Shown: in pieces, positions 48,772 to 60,448 of the stretch
How the letters are laid out: every line of letters starts with the position of its first letter
Numbering within the stretch: position 1 is the stretch's first letter
Origin: Blastomussa wellsi
Lineage: Eukaryota; Cnidaria; Anthozoa; Scleractinia; Plerogyridae
NCBI GenBank assembly: GCA_947652115.1
Contig: OX393563.1
Coordinates: forward strand, 1,324,329-1,388,328
DNA: 64,000 nucleotides
Reading direction: 5' to 3'
Translations under genes and position numbers: made by a program
The notes under the pieces: generated by a model
What the model was told of the DNA's origin: nothing
The model's database searches: none
Seen by the model: only the letters and a program-made list of their open reading frames with translations

Positions 48772-51700
48772 ATGACTATGGAAGATAGCTCGCACCGGAA
48801 ACGTCCGAAAATAATCGGTTAGTTCCACCGCATCTGAAATGCGAAATGAAGCACTTAGCGATGGCAACTATCAATCACGTTTCAATTTTACAAAGTTGCT
48901 TTGTGGTCTCATTGCAGGGAAAGCAAGCTGTGGGCAAAATGGTAGCCAGACAAGGAGAATGAGTGTGTGCACAGGCTGCCAGGAACCGATCGAGGACCGA
49001 TTTGTGATGAAAGTAATGGACGAGCCATGGCATGAAAGCTGCCTGCAATGCTGTATATGTAGAAATGCGCTATCACGGTCATGCTTCAGTAAAGACAGAA
49101 AGCTCTACTGTAGAACAGATTATGAAAAGTAAGTAGTAAACCTTAATTAAACTGCTTGCTCCACTTTGTCGTTGTGAATTGTCGCGTTCGTTTGGCGACC
49201 TTTCCATGTCCCCGTTCTCATTAAATATTTTATAATTAACAATTTTTCTTTAAGTACCTACTAGATTACCAAGCTAAAGCAATGTTGCCGATTTCAAGCT
49301 ATCTGTAATATAAGAAATCAACGAAGCTTTCCCGTCTGTCTTAGACCCAAGAGCTTTGTCACGAGCGCCAGTCGGAAATTCAGCCTATCGTCATGAGCGA
49401 GAGCTGTCAAGTGATGGTTTTCCTCAAAGCGCCAGTTATTTTTCTAAACGTCCCAGTTTAATTCACCGAGGTATAAAATGTTCTGAAACGTTTCTCAACA
49501 AATAGCGGCGTTCGTTTTTCAGTAGTTCACAGGATGATCATCCCGAAATTATATTTACATCGTAGCTCTAAACATATACACGTTAACTATGCATCGGTTT
49601 CCTTTGAACATCTGAAGCGTAAGGCCGCCTGCGGATCTTGCAAAATATGAATAATTATTAGGTTTTCTGACTTATTTCACCTTTTAATATGATTAACGAG
49701 TTGAAAAGTACAGAACACGACTTAGATACTTTTAGCTCTTAATTTTCGCGCTCTCGTGTAGTAACCGCGAAGTCACTACAAGCAACTGTGATCGCACAGG
49801 AAGTTCTTTTGAATGTGTTAATCAAACGTGGATCTTGAAATGATAGATGTCTTCCGTTATTTTTGAAGATGCGACTGCTTTTTCCATCTTTTATGTTCTA
49901 AATTTCCCAAACGCCCGTGTTTTACAGGTGATTTTTGTTGATCTAGAATTTTGCGCACTTACGTCTTTTATTTCGGATCTTGAACAATTCCTTGGTGATC
50001 TTTTTTTACCAGACATATTATTGTCAATGTTCCATGTAGACGGACGTTACCTCTTCAAACGTTAACAAGACAAGAAGAAATATAGACTTCGATCAGGGAA
50101 ATATATCTTTTTCTTTTCAACTTTTAAAGTATTTTGACAAAATCCCTTTTGCTTTATTTTCGAAAAGAAAACATTTCCACATAGAAGCAAGGCGCTTGAG
50201 AGAAAATTGTCCCTTTAAGTGCACAATTAAGGTTCATTTTATAAGACAGGAAAGATGACTCAAATTGCTAAGAAAGATTTCAATTTGGGTCGCGTTTAGT
50301 TACTTAAAACGAGGTCTCAAAGCAATGCAACATTTAAATTATCTCACAATATATTACTTTGCTAATAATAATAGCAGCGCTGGAAATGATTACTTGTTAC
50401 TATAAAGGCATAAAGGTATTTTTTCGTTTGAATGAAAGGTTTTTGGTCCATTTGTCCGTAAATTTGTTCCAAAAATCGGTTAGCGGCGAAGTTTTTATTT
50501 TAATAATTGCATGTTTGCGTAAGAACGGATCTATTACCATTGTCAATCACACAAACCATTAAGTGTTCTTGGCGAAGTGGTTTTCTACACCGTTGTTCGC
50601 TCTTCAATTTATCTCAGAATAATATTACTGCCTGGGCGTTCAAAGACCGGGCTTTATTTTCTGTTGCGTTCTTTAAAATAGAACGATGTTGCCGTGGATA
50701 TTCGAAACTTAAAACGGAGCCGCCTTATGGAGTATTTGTTTAGAATTTGTTAGCATATCCAGTGATTTTACCTTAAGCGAGAAAATCACAACGTTGATTT
50801 CTCTTTTTTATTAGTAATAACTAAGGAATATTTTTACGAAGAAGCGAGTGAATAACTCTCAAGGAGCCGAACTGACGACAACTGTGGCGCGTGGAAATAA
50901 ATCAAACTATTCAGTGAAACACTTGTCTGGCTGTATGCTGTCGAGTATTGACATCAAAAGCGGCCATACATAATGAGAAAACACGGTCGGAAGTATTGAA
51001 GTGATCTGCCTTGCCAACCTTTCTACACTTTTTGTCCTTGAAGTAGGTGTTGAATCGTCCGGAAATATAGAATCGAAAGAAAACTGTAAAATTACCGACA
51101 ACAAGCTAAGACAAACAAGATCACATGTGTTCACTTGCTTTCCAAAATCGTACTGTTGGTCAGTTGAAAAAGAGTGCTCGACATAAACATCGGCGATTTC
51201 TTTGAAGCGCTAACAGCAGTGATGTTTTACTTTAACTGATGTATGGGCACATTGCGCAGTCAAAGTTCGATAAAAGCAACGAAGGGTACCCAAGAACAAT
51301 GGATCCAACCTTCTAACCCTCCTTCTAAACGGGTGGATAAAGTTTGAAATTCAGCTTTACGGACGTTACAAAATCTGATCGAAGAAATGTGAATAATTCA
51401 TTAGACCTTATACGGCCTTTGCAAAGACGCCGAAGACACCTTTTTGCTGATTCTTTTGTTATTTTCTATTCCAAATTAAATTAATCTCTTTTTTCTTTTT
51501 GCTACTGTAAATGTTCCGTCTTCGTGTGTACTAGATAAAAACATTTTTCATTTGAATGTGGATAGCGTTGCCGAGTTTTGTTTAATCGACAAACGAAAGC
51601 TGCTCGAAGATAAATTTTTGACAACTTTGGACCCCTCGAAAGCATATAAAAATAATTATAAAACAAGCCAAATTTTCAGTGAGAAATCGAACCAGTTAAT

Positions 51701-54700
51701 CTGCTTACTACCAAAAAGTCCTCTAAAGATTTAGCTAGCTTAAAGTGCTTGAATTTGACAGTTGTCGCTCAAAAAGGCTTACTGCATGATAGCGAGGTTT
51801 CTTGTTCGCCGGCTTAAAGGCGATGCCGATTTATGGCGCTTAAAAGGATTTACCCATTTTCCGCGACGCAAGCACTGAAGATCTGTTTTCGATTTTACAA
51901 CAGCGAGATATTTTTCCTTGGTGTCCTTTATTGAAAACGATGTAATAACATAAATTAGTGATTTCTTTAGTTTAAAGTTCAGTTTATCCGGAACAAGTGG
52001 TGTTCCAGTTCAAGTCGTTGACAATCGTTGACAACCGTGCTAGATTTCAAATTGTTTCTACCCGTGGCTGTATTTAAATACCGTATCGGGACAATATTTG
52101 TCCCTTTAATTACCTCGATTAAAATCGAACTTAGAAGAGGTCTGAGAATCCTACTTGGCTCTTTGAAGTTGGAAAATACGGTGAAAGGAACTGATTTGGA
52201 CCATTGTGTACTCCGTCCTTTATTCAGTTATATTCTAACGAAGGCAGTGAGGTTACTTTTTTCACAGACATGAATCTCTTTACGGTGGCCAATTCACATT
52301 ATCAACCCAGTTGATAAAACCAAATTATATTGTTATACTTCCCACCGACGCAGCACCACAGTTTCTCTAGAAACTTACCCCCTCTATGAATAGAAACAAC
52401 TTTGTAGAAAGAGAATATTCTACCAGCAGGTATTTAGTTTACAGAAAGTTTCATTATAAATTGCATAGTCTCGTTGTTGTTAGTACTAAATTATTCCCTG
52501 TGATTTCTGCTAAAATAGGCATTTTTAAAAACTTAAACCGCTAGAAAAGTTAACTACGGATGCTTTCAGTTGAGATACTACAGATCCTTTCAGTTGAAAT
52601 TTTTCACTTTAGAGACAGATTTGTAGTTGAAATCTGCACATGATTTTATAGAGGCATATCAATTATGAGCTGGATATATGTTTTGGTTGCATTTTCGACG
52701 GATTGGCCTGATTTTCTTGAAAACGGCGCTTCCGAAATACAGACACGGTTCAAACACGAACAACCCCTTAACCGGTTCTGACCCGGTGGCCGGAAATTTA
52801 AAACTGTTCTTGAAAGTTTGCGAAGGTTATCTCGACAGCTGGATTCATACTTCTTCGGGTATAAGTTACAATGACCCTATGATACAACAAGGTTATCACC
52901 CGGTGTTTTGACGCTAAAGATAGCTCTCAGTGTTGTAAAATTTGAGATTCTAAGTTAATAGTGCTAATGATAGTGTAGCTACAGTACTTCACGCGCAGTG
53001 GACTGCTCAGCTCAGGTTATGCGTGGGTGAAGTTTTGGAGATAGAGGATTTCATAATGCCAAGTTCCGTACTGAAGATTTCCGTGCTTTTAAGGAAGTGA
53101 ACTAGAAAACTAATAGCCTAAAATTAGGCGATTTAAGTATGCATGCTTGAAATGGAGTTTGGGTTGCGTGAATTGACAAGTTGCTCCCATTGATTTGTTT
53201 GTGGTTATAGATAAAACACACCTTGAAATTCAAATAACCCTGGGTACTTGGCCTTCAACGAACTGTTTAATGATATACAGGGACAGTGTTTTTGTTTGGT
53301 CTTTAAATGTAGTGTTTTGTCTTTGACACTGATACGATTTTAATGGAATGCATAGTGACATTGAAAACTTGTTCCAAATATACCCTTGTTTTTGAAATTG
53401 AATCCCAGTGTCGCAATCTGAAGACCTTGAATGACTCGTTCAGAAACACATTCTTATCTCCTAGAAGTTAAACGTGCAACGATTTTCACCTCCAGTATAC
53501 CAACAATCCAGTTAGATATCGGACAATAAGTTTCGAGATACAGTTTGGCGACAAGCAAACCAAACATTTGACCTTGGAACGCTCTGTTCTGATAGCGAGG
53601 TTTGTCTCACTACAGCATTGCTCTAAACAATAACTTTTTCACTCGCGAGAAGGGGTTGCTAGGTATTGTTTCAATAAATGTAGAATTTATTCGGGACTTG
53701 GCTAATGACAGCTTCCCTGGCGTGAAGGTAACTATCGAAGCGACCTTTGCATGTTTATAGAATTTATCTATTTCTAAGAGCTTTCACCTGTTTAAGTCAA
53801 TACGTAAAGATTTTTTTTTATATGAAGCAATTTCCGACAGGAAGGCCTAGACCCCAGTACCTATTTTTTGTAGTGATGCCAGCAGAATATTAGATAAAAC
53901 AAGGTGGAAAAACGCAAAGTATTTTACTCATAAACGACGCCAAATTTCCCTGTTTCGAGCGTAGCTATGTATTGAAATGTGAATTTATTTCAATTTGACT
54001 AATTCGTGATGATATTCAACTGTTATAAAGGAGAAACAGCTCTCTACTTCACAGCTCTCGTTCTTACGTGAATGACTTCTTGCGTGCACAACTGAGACCG
54101 TGTGGTTTCTCGACGCTTTGTTTAAGATCCAATTTAATAGCCCATTTAGATCATCCTTTTAAATTGTTTCCTCAAAATTTGTGCATTGTGCTCTAACTAG
54201 AGCATAAGAAGCAAAATTAAACCTAACAAAATTTCGATAACATGTGCTCAATTGGACTTATCAGATATTCTGCAAAACCCTGGCATAAGTTGGTACACCT
54301 CGCAAATGAGTTTGGTGCAAATCAAATGGCAAAATACGTTAAAAAACTCATTGAGGCAATTGTTGAACAAGTTATTAACCCAACGTTGTGTGATAGTCTC
54401 TGGAGCCTTTACTAAAACACTTTCGTTAGGAGTGACGAGAGACAGTTTATTTTGTGTTCTGGGCTCTCTCGTGACTTTCAAAAGATATCAAATTGAAAAG
54501 TTCAACAATAGAAATTAAACGTATTATCAATCTTTCTGTTTTGAACAGTCAACCAAATTAATCCTGCTGAAGAATTGTGCTAAGAATCATGCTAAGAATT
54601 GTGTATTCTTTCGAACAGACCACTTATATTTTATTTTCTCTATTCCAGTCTTGCTCTGAGAATTATTTTAGCTGCATTTTATGTTGAACCGACTAAAATG

Positions 54701-57700
54701 AAGCAAATGATGATTCCATAGGCCTCTTTTTACTCACAAAACAAAGAAAAGTTTGGAAATCTGATGTTTGTAATTAAAATTTGTCAACAGAGCACTGACT
54801 TTTATCAGTTAACAAACCATATTTAGTTTTATTTAGAAGACGTTTTTTAATTTTACATACGGTCATCGTGCTTATAACGTTAAAAGAAAACAGAGTATAA
54901 CAATATTAGCACCGATGAACTACTGGTGGAAAAACATTAATTTATATAAGTTTATTTAAGATTCGATATGTTGACATGCAACAGAGGGAAGATAAAGTGA
55001 TACGGGCTCTTATTTACTCACTCGCTGGTACTTGCAATTCACGCGCGGTCATATATATTGACAAAATGGAACAGCGAAATAAGACTTTTGCAACCTTTAA
55101 CTTTTACAAAGTAAGGGAAACAATTCAAAAGACCTAAACGTTCCAGTAACACAAGACAGACAAGACTAGACTAGAATTGTAGATTATCTCCCTCGAGTAT
55201 CGCCTCTGTTATTTGTTTCTCACAGCAGGTCTGTAAATACAAGTAAAATGAGATATTTAAACGCAAACAGAACAAGCTGGCGGTTGATATGATATCTTAA
55301 CGAGTTGTTTAATCAGCTGAACATGGCTGAAATATTACTTATTATCTAAGTTTACCGAAACGTGGTCGGAGGCAGGTTATTTTTTAACCAAGACTGTAAA
55401 ATGAACCGTGTTATTCGACATTCAAAGAATCGATAATCAAACCGAAAATAGGCATCAAATGACATCTCAACAAAAAGAAAATATCTAAGATAGTTAAAAG
55501 CACTTTTCATTTTCGTGGCTCTCGGGGCACTTGTCCTTTTGCTTTTAAGTGTATAGTGTACTGATTTCCTCAAAGCTGAGCACTCTATCCTATCTTGTTA
55601 ATGTGGCGCGGAAGAGAAAAACAGATCAACAAGTGAATTAGAATTTCAATTCTCATACAAAATAAACAAACAATCAACCGCTATATTTGTGGATTTTTGT
55701 GTGGACCTTTTGTAAAGTGTCGAAAGATGAAAATCCATGTGTAAGTCAAGACTAAGGGATTTTCAGTCTGTGTCCCGTTGGCATTTCACCGGTACACATT
55801 TGTAAACATGGGTGGAAAGAAGCATAATGAGAGTAAACTGTTCCCTAGACCGGCAATGCAAACACGAGTTTTTTCGAGTCGATTTTAGTCCAAGCGCGAG
55901 TCATTAATCCAACCGTATCGCATGGTACAGATAGAGGAAACGAAGATGTCACTATTGTTGGGCATGTATCTCTCGCTGTTAAAAAAAGAAAATATTTCAA
56001 TCGTTTTCTAGTCTAGCGCGCAGAAAGCGGGCCGTGTTTCGAAAAACGGCCCGGAAATTTGTCAATCACAGTGTACGTGCTACCCGAGACGTATCATAAT
56101 TTCCTGTTATCCTGCACTGAGGTGAATTTGTACTTATTTCGCGGTTACATAACTGACCAAAGAGTTGCTTGTCCTTGACTGTGATAGCACTTCTATTGTC
56201 CTCATTACTACTTACTTATACTCTTCCGCGGGCTCATGAAGACTGTTGAGGCCAGTGGTCGCCGTAATCAGATACTTTTACGGGATGCGGGGATTGGCCT
56301 CACGCCCAACCCCCAACCCGGATGGTCAGAGACTACCTTTTAACCTGTCCTCTACCCTTTGACCTGCAAGCCAAGGTTGGACCTGGTGGGGAAAGAGCCC
56401 CGACGGTATTGCTCTCAGGGTCATTGAGGCAAGCAAGGAATCCATTGCGTATCCTGGAATTGATTTCTTTTTGTTAAAGTAATGTTATTCTTTCCGCAGG
56501 ATGTATGGAACGAAATGCAGTGGTTGCAAGACAACTATTCCAGCCAACGAGTTCGTGATGCGAGCATTAGGGAACGTGTATCATATACAATGCTTCGTTT
56601 GCACAATGTGTGGACATCGTCTTGAAAAGGGGCAAGAATTTGCGTTAAAAGATAATAAATTATACTGTAAAGAGGACTATGGAAAACTTCCGAGTAAAGG
56701 CTCATCAAGCAGTCCACCTCACAAGCAACAACAAGAAAGTACGTCAACGGTTTTAAATGTATTCAATCAACTGCTGTCGGCTGTTTTTCGTTCCATTATA
56801 AAATTATTTTGCTTCTGTTGTTGTTGTTTGAATTGCAAGGTCACTTGGACGTTTTGAAGAGAGCCTTTTGCGAGCCAACAAGACCTAACAACAATACTAA
56901 GCCAACAATACTAAGAGGTCCCCTTGGTAGGGGACCTCTTAGTATAAGCCCTGAGGTTTTTTGAGGTCTCCTCACCACTTATTTCTCTTATCTTTTGTTC
57001 TGTTTTTCTTTTTAATTAAATGGTGTAAATATGTGGTGAATAAAGATTGAATTGAACTGAATTGAGCTCACGTGACACTTTTGGGTGTGGTCGTGAGTGC
57101 TTGAGAAATTCTCGAATTGGTTAATTTTGAATCAGAAACACTTTGGATTGTTTCATGAAGATTTGATTACATTAATTAAACAAATGACTGATTTTGATAG
57201 TAACGTGGGTTGTAATAGTAAAACCCCACGTAGAGATTAAGTATTTAGTGAATTTTCACGCAAAGTATATGAAATAATTCATATATGAACTGAGGATGTA
57301 AATGAAAGTGAGACGTGAACATCCTAGTAATTTCCAATTTATTTGGTATCACTGATTACTAATGGTTTTGTCTTTACATGTGCGTCCACGCGTATAAATT
57401 TCCTTCTCTTTTTTACTTTGCAGACGTTGTTAATAACAGTTTTAAAACTGAAAAAGAACCCAAAACGGAAAAAACAGACAATTCAGATTCCGACGATTCA
57501 TCAGTAATAGGTGATGACGAAAATGACGATAAAAAAGGACCGAAAAGACCTCGGACAATACTTACAAGTCAACAGAGAAAAATATTCAAATCTGCCTTTG
57601 AAATTAGCTCCAAGCCTTGCAGAAAGGTAAGTTGCTTACCTGGATAATGCATGGCCGTTCATGGTTGTAAACATCTGTTAAATTTTAGAAATACAGAGAA

Positions 57701-59184
57701 GGGGCCCTGGTGGTGCGAATAAACGTCACAACAAGGACTCTAACCAACTAGTTTGTCATGCATTGCATTTGGTTCTACAGACGAAGGGCGAAAGTTCGTG
57801 TCTCCCCTCCCCCTTACCCCAATATTCTTCCCCCAGTGATCTTTGTCCCGAATTCTTGAACAATACGGCCTTTTCTCTCTTAGTTGTGCTACTTTGAAAT
57901 TTATAAGGGAAACTTGGTAACATTCTGTGAGTAATTTGTGATGAACTAACCTCCAATCCTGGGGGGAAGGGTATGACCGTATTCCTAATCACCATGTAAA
58001 CCACAGTTAACGCTCAGCCGGTGCATGGAACATTTGGCCTGTTTCTTGTTTTTTTGCGCCGTGCAGATTCTAGATAATTAGCTGGTGAAAATGTCTCAGT
58101 CTATCGGGTCAAGAAGAGGAAAGGGGCGAGGAATAAAATTGCAGATTTTCTTTCCCTTACTATCCCTTCCAAACACTGTTGTCATTAACACTGTTACATA
58201 TTGCTTTTTTTCTTAATGAAAGGTCAGAGAGGAACTTTCAAGAGAAACAGGTCTTAGCGTTCGTGTTGTCCAGGTCTGGTTTCAAAACCAGAGAGCCAAG
58301 GTAACTAAAATCGCCGAGTTTTTTTGGCATAGTCTGGAAGAATGTTTGTTTACTTAGCAGAGAACTTTCCTGTCTTGTAATGTATCGAACTTTGCCCTTA
58401 AATCAGGAAATCAAGAGTGTAATGTAGTTAAGCTAGTGTGAAGGTAAATGAACTCATCTGTTAACTTTCTTGACAGATTAAAAAACTTGCAAGAAGAAAC
58501 AATCCAGAGTCGGACGGGGCTGCAAGTTGTAGAGTTAGTAATAGACAAAGAAGTCTTAAGAAAAGTAAAGACGGCAAATGTAAGTGTTTTTGTTTCCGTT
58601 TGCAATACTGAATAACGTCGTGATAGCACGTCATATAACAATTTAAAAAGCCCCTGATTTACGCCAGACATGTGGGCTTCAGTAAATAACAGTGCCTTGA
58701 TTTTACACTGGTAAAATAGGGTGCCATATTACTTTTTACTTTCTTCACTGTTGGAACTTAGAGTTTGTAATGGACAATTCTGTCATTTGGTGAGACAATT
58801 TTCTTTGGTTTAGCGTCTAGTCCAAGAGATAAACGGCGAGCTGACCGAGACAGTTTGGATCTTCCTCCGTCACTCTCCCCTCCCCCGCAACTTCCAGGAT
58901 CTCAACCCCCTGCCTATGGAATGCTTCCGCCACAATACCAACATTTACAAAATCATATGGGACAAATGATGGCACCAACCCAGTTCCAATCTCCGTACCA
59001 AGGACCCCTGAACCACATGGACTCGGGAGAAATTCCTATGGAGCATGGAATACAAGCCATTGATGAATGTATGATGCGACAACAGCAGTTTAACCCGGGG
59101 GATATGGGCGGATACCCCACCGCTACAAATCACAATGGTCAGAATCACTTAGAACTTATGCATGACATGATTAATTCATTTTAA
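48772..59184 (+). CDS. LMX1: LIM-homeobox transcription factor, LMX1 class, complete
   Basis: Proposed exons: 48772-48817, 48918-49128, 56500-56738, 57424-57626, 58223-58300, 58477-58579 and 58814-59184. The total is 1251 bp (416 residues), and phase is consistent at every junction. LIM1 has all ligands (C33, C36, H54, C57, C60, C63, C80, D83). LIM2 likewise (C92, C95, H114, C117, C120, C123, C142, D145). An acidic linker ([17 protein letters not shown]) precedes the homeodomain (about 205-266), which has [42 protein letters not shown] and KKLARR. The [10 protein letters not shown] and [16 protein letters not shown] signatures are those of LMX1A/B. The C-terminus is Pro/Gln/Met-rich and ends MHDMINSF. 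Family members are nuclear DNA-binding regulators of neuronal and patterning genes. The alternative start is ATG 48839, which reads unspliced into LIM1 (428 codons); I prefer the spliced start because GTTAGT and TCATTGCAG fit phase 1. Confidence 0.95.
52268..52332 (-). repeat. Fragment of the dispersed repeat seen at 18795-18910
   Basis: CTCTTTACGGTGGCCAATTC followed by ACATTATCAACCCAGTTGAT is the reverse complement of the 18.8 kb sequence. The second half of that repeat is missing here. Confidence 0.7.
56225..56480. mobile_element. LINE 3' region-like fragment
   Basis: GCGGGGATTGGCCTCACGCC, CAACCCCCAACCC, CCTTTGACCTG and GGGTCATTGAGGCAAGCAAG form a GC-rich block unlike the surrounding intron. 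From memory, similar blocks sit at the 3' ends of LINEs in many marine invertebrates. It ends just before the LIM2 exon acceptor. Confidence 0.5.
56908..57066 (+). mobile_element. LINE 3' terminus with perfect hairpin and GAATT-type tail
   Basis: A perfect 16-bp-arm hairpin (56908-56945, loop TTGGTA) is followed by an AT-rich segment and by GAATAAAGATTGAATTGAAC at the end. The terminal 60 bp recur inverted at 63941-64000. A stem-loop followed by a short tandem tail is typical of the 3' end of CR1/L2-like LINEs. It is in the LMX1 intron after the LIM2 exon. Confidence 0.6.
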
Positions 59185-59640
59185 TGTATTCTAATTTAGA
59201 CATTAGAAGCATATCTTGTGCAACAATTGTTGACAATGCGTTATCGTTACAGGCAATATATATTATATTATTATCAATATTGCTATTCATAAATGCTGTA
59301 GGATTCATTTAGTTTTTACCTTTCGTTAGTTTTTAATACATTCCCAACAAATGTTTTTAAAGAAATAGGCTGTGCCTTTTTGAGAATTTCAGTCTTTTAC
59401 ACACAAACAGTGTTCTGGCATCATAACATGATACGCTTAGTGATACTTTAAAAAGACAAGACCCTGCACTCACTGGTCCATCGCAGTCGTTGTGTGTAAG
59501 AAATTGTTAACACTTAATTTTCTACTGGATCACAAGAAAACCTGAGTACAATTCTCCATAGTACTTTCTTTCATATCGTGCCATCTTTATTTTCGTAGCA
59601 GTACCCAGGCTTTCTCCACACGGTCATTCGTCTCTTTGTT

Positions 59641-60032
59641 CGCCGATATTGAGTCTCTTTCGTAAACGGTTGATGCTATCATTGGTAACCGAGCTTTTTG
59701 AAATGGACAATGCCATGTCTGCTCTAGTTTAGGACTGAGCTGGGTGAAAATAATGGTTGTAACTAATTTCGTGTTTGGTGATCGAATGGCGCTCACGAAA
59801 AGCTTCGTGATTGTTGACTTTCACTCCTGTTTGCTTGCGGTTAGCTTTTATTTATTGGTAAGGTTAGGGCAATACTATAAGTAAAACGTAGCAGTGCAGT
59901 GGTGACTGAGGCGTGCACGCCAGGTTCGATACTGGGTGTTGACGTATAACGTTTCTTTTTGTTTGATTAGAATAAATTTCGCTTAATTGGCATCGACCGT
60001 TTACAAAACGGACACGCGCGCCGCCGACGGGG
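59641..60032 (+). mobile_element. DNA transposon relic, family B, copy 2, with both ends
   Basis: The left end CGTAAACGGTTGATGCTA is matched at the right by TGGCATCGACCGTTTAC followed by GCCGCCGACGGGG. The interior matches 22661-22907. No ORF survives, so it is non-autonomous, about 390 bp. Confidence 0.65.
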
Positions 60033-60304
60033 ATCGATAAAATGACCGGTCGTTAGAAAAGCAACATAAAGTTGACATCTTTGGCTCAGCAATTGGTTTC
60101 TAATTGGCTAATTCCTTACTCCACTTGGATGTTTATACCTTTGAACAATTCTTGTTTGCAAGATAAGAAACATCTTTCGAGTTTTTTTAACATCCGTTTT
60201 TTTATATTTAGTGTACACCAGTTCTTTTGCTGGATTTTTTTGTTTGGTGTGCTTAATTTTTTCAAGTGAACGTTTCTGGTGTTCTTTTGTTGTTGCAGCG
60301 CTAT

Positions 60305-60448
60305 TAGCCTGTGTAGCTGGCGATTTATTTGGGTAACGTGCACGAGCGAGCTGCGAACGAGCAGCGAAGCTTCGCTGCAGGTTTTCGTGGATTTCCGGCC
60401 GCTTGCTCGTGCACTTTACCCCAACGAAACTTCCAGCTACGCAGGCTA
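60305..60448. mobile_element. MITE of 144 bp with terminal inverted repeats
   Basis: TAGCCTGTGTAGCTGG at the left pairs with CCAGCTACGCAGGCTA at the right. Inner blocks GTGCACGAGC / GCTCGTGCAC and GCGAAGCTTCGC at the centre make it almost fully palindromic. Confidence 0.8.

Larger units (their letters stand above)
49129..56499. other. LMX1 intron between LIM1 and LIM2 exons
   Basis: The 7.4-kb intron is bounded by GTAAGT and TTTCCGCAG. It contains an inverted repeat fragment at 52268-52332 and a LINE-tail-like segment at 56225-56480. I recognise nothing else. Confidence 0.85.
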
